64,000 nt of DNA from Ornithodoros turicata (Eukaryota; Arthropoda; Arachnida; Ixodida; Argasidae): the NCBI RefSeq assembly GCF_037126465.1, contig NC_088209.1:9432052-9496051 (forward strand), in the 5' to 3' direction. Every line of letters starts with the position of its first letter. Position 1 is the first letter of the stretch. The translations under genes and the position numbers were made by a program. Shown here one piece after another: positions 62,973 to 64,000 of the stretch. The notes below the pieces were generated by a model. The model worked only from the letters and a program-made list of their open reading frames with translations. It was not told the origin of the DNA and searched no databases.

Positions 62973-63387
62973 TTCGTTTGTTGTCTTCATTGATGAATTC
63001 CGAAGACATTAAATAGTTTATTCTGATTATTGGGCGCTTGAATCCAGCGTTGATTAACGCAGGCGCTATGTTGACGCAGTGTTTGTATTGCTTCAACAAC
63101 TTGCACTTTGTCGCGATGAACTTGCACAGTCTCTTATTGATGCTTCCTTTCTTTGTATGAAGGTTCTTGAATGGCGTACAAGAGGGTATTAGATGAAAAT
63201 CGCCCGGTGGTCACCGCAATTGATATGTTTGTTGAGTTTCAACAGGTGATAATACATCAGACCTTGCACGACAATATTGAACTTCTGTTGATTCGACATC
63301 GTTGTAGAGACTGGTAGAAGAAAATAATTGCGTTGCCGTGATAGTGGAATATATCACGTGATAAGATTTTATGTACTTTCCATCTCA

Positions 63388-63432
63388 ATTTAATAATTAA
63401 TAATTGGGTGTTTACGTCGCGAGACAACTGAG
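63388..63432 (-). mobile_element. 45-base LINE 3' scrap with 12-bp target duplication
   Basis: The left arm lacks these bases. They are bounded by identical ctttccatctca at 63376-63387 and 63433-63444. On the - strand the insert reads cagttgtctcgcgacgtaaa and then an (att)n-like tail, like the extreme 3' end of a non-LTR retrotransposon. The insertion changes the C-terminus of the right-arm ORF 1 copy. Confidence 0.75.
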
Positions 63433-63866
63433 CTTTCCATCTCAGATATGTGTAATTTCAACAAATGCATAATGAATCGTGCGATATAGACCGCTTGTAT
63501 ATGATAATTTGATCCGACTGCTTTCTTGATGTATGCAATGCCCATTGCAATGATTACAATTACATCTGGTCTAGTGTATTTCAATTCTTCGTTGCACAAA
63601 AACTCCGCCATCAATCCCAATGGCCCTTCCGACGTTGATGTGCAGATATTTTTATAAGTATTGTAGATTCGGCATATAAATTCTTGCACCTTCAGTTCTG
63701 TAGTTTGTACCATATCTCCGAATACGACCATGTCTAGGACGTATTGAAATGCAGCGATAATGAAATCGTTTCGCGGCTCCTCCTTTTCGAAGCAGTTTTT
63801 TATCATATCTTCCCATGACTTATGGTATCGAGTACAAAATCTGTCCATCTTTTCAAAGTAGAGCAA
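63390..63866 (-). CDS. Second copy of orphan ORF 1, altered C-terminus
   Basis: Open for 158 codons. Relative to the left copy there are a few substitutions (for example DRFCTRYHKS in place of DRFCTRYHKL), a two-residue loss in the LRFANEEL region, and a new C-terminus (VSRRKHPIINY) created by the 45-base LINE scrap. Because the frame is still open, it could be expressed, but the replaced tail argues against strict functional constraint. Confidence 0.5.
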   Translation of the reverse strand: MLYFEKMDRFCTRYHKSWEDMIKNCFEKEEPRNDFIIAAFQYVLDMVVFGDMVQTTELKVQEFICRIYNTYKNICTSTSEGPLGLMAEFLCNEELKYTRPDVIVIIAMGIAYIKKAVGSNYHIQAVYIARFIMHLLKLHISEMESSVVSRRKHPIINY

Positions 63867-64000
63867 TTGTCTCTTCTGTTTTGAAGTGCATGTCTACACT
63901 TAATTAAAAGCATATCTATGTTTATTTTATTGATTAATATTTTATCATCTGATTTAGAATGCTATAATCTCCACCTGTCGTGAGAATTATTGTTTTCATT

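Larger units (their letters stand above)
62973..64000 (-). repeat. Right arm of the inverted repeat (reaches the window edge)
   Basis: Inverted copy of 60432-61419. The ORF 2 region has a 1-base deletion near 63212-63217, where the left arm has one more g (ggtggaccacc versus ggtgaccacc). The arm also holds a 45-base insertion (63388-63432). It continues beyond the window or ends at about 64000. Confidence 0.88.

Overview
The window reads as animal, most likely chelicerate and plausibly hard-tick, genomic DNA. It has spliced exons with GT/AG borders, AATAAA signals, a tRNA-headed SINE, many degraded transposons of several classes, and no operons or ribosome-binding sites. Two small exons fit the cysteine pattern of tick secreted Salp14/basic-tail-like salivary proteins. 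The species assignment is inference. No complete host gene is visible.

Layout. 1-1411: 3' part of an L1/Tx1-type LINE (- strand) with a tRNA-like module. 1412-4165: one end of a Polinton/Maverick (adintovirus-like) element, + strand. 4166-12000: gene-poor DNA with a hAT MITE (6117-6903, perfect 8-bp target duplication), a duplicated-exon gene fragment (7081-8502) and a foldback repeat (11278-12003). 12016-22690: two - strand LINE bodies arranged head to tail with a tRNA-like module at the junction. The 3' end of the second is split by a complete Ty3/Gypsy retrotransposon (14210-19512, 225-bp LTRs, CTTT duplication). 22690-23430: inverted LINE pieces and two more tRNA-like modules. 23822-23893: a candidate secreted-protein terminal exon. 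24337-30116: a second Polinton fragment (- strand) carrying capsid, penton-like, pVI-like, integrase, small-ORF and packaging-ATPase genes, all decayed or incomplete to differing degrees.

30117-35454: SINE, GTAACG-rich repeat and a second hAT MITE. 35461-42889: a 7.4-kb near-palindrome with Polinton-type ends and a 6-bp target duplication. It has no recognisable gene but carries mirrored CTCF-like and CRE-like motifs and iterated modules. 43055-43141: a cysteine-rich exon on the same strand and in the same phase as the one at 23822, suggesting one host gene with a roughly 19-kb intron filled by mobile DNA. 43142-52620: a TA-flanked MITE, a CR1/L2-like LINE tail, a Gypsy integrase relic and a hAT (DUF4371-like) relic. 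52629-55345: a nearly intact autonomous hAT transposon (perfect TIR and 8-bp duplication, one in-frame stop). 55354-58470: gene-poor, ending in a GC-rich tandem array. 58480-64000: an AT-rich block with tandem repeats and a large inverted repeat carrying two closely spaced, intron-free ORFs of unknown family.

The strongest candidates for something undescribed are the 7.4-kb Polinton-ended palindrome, the AT-rich inverted repeat with its two orphan ORFs, and the tRNA-like module that recurs at LINE boundaries. All statements come from reading the sequence; no database search was run.
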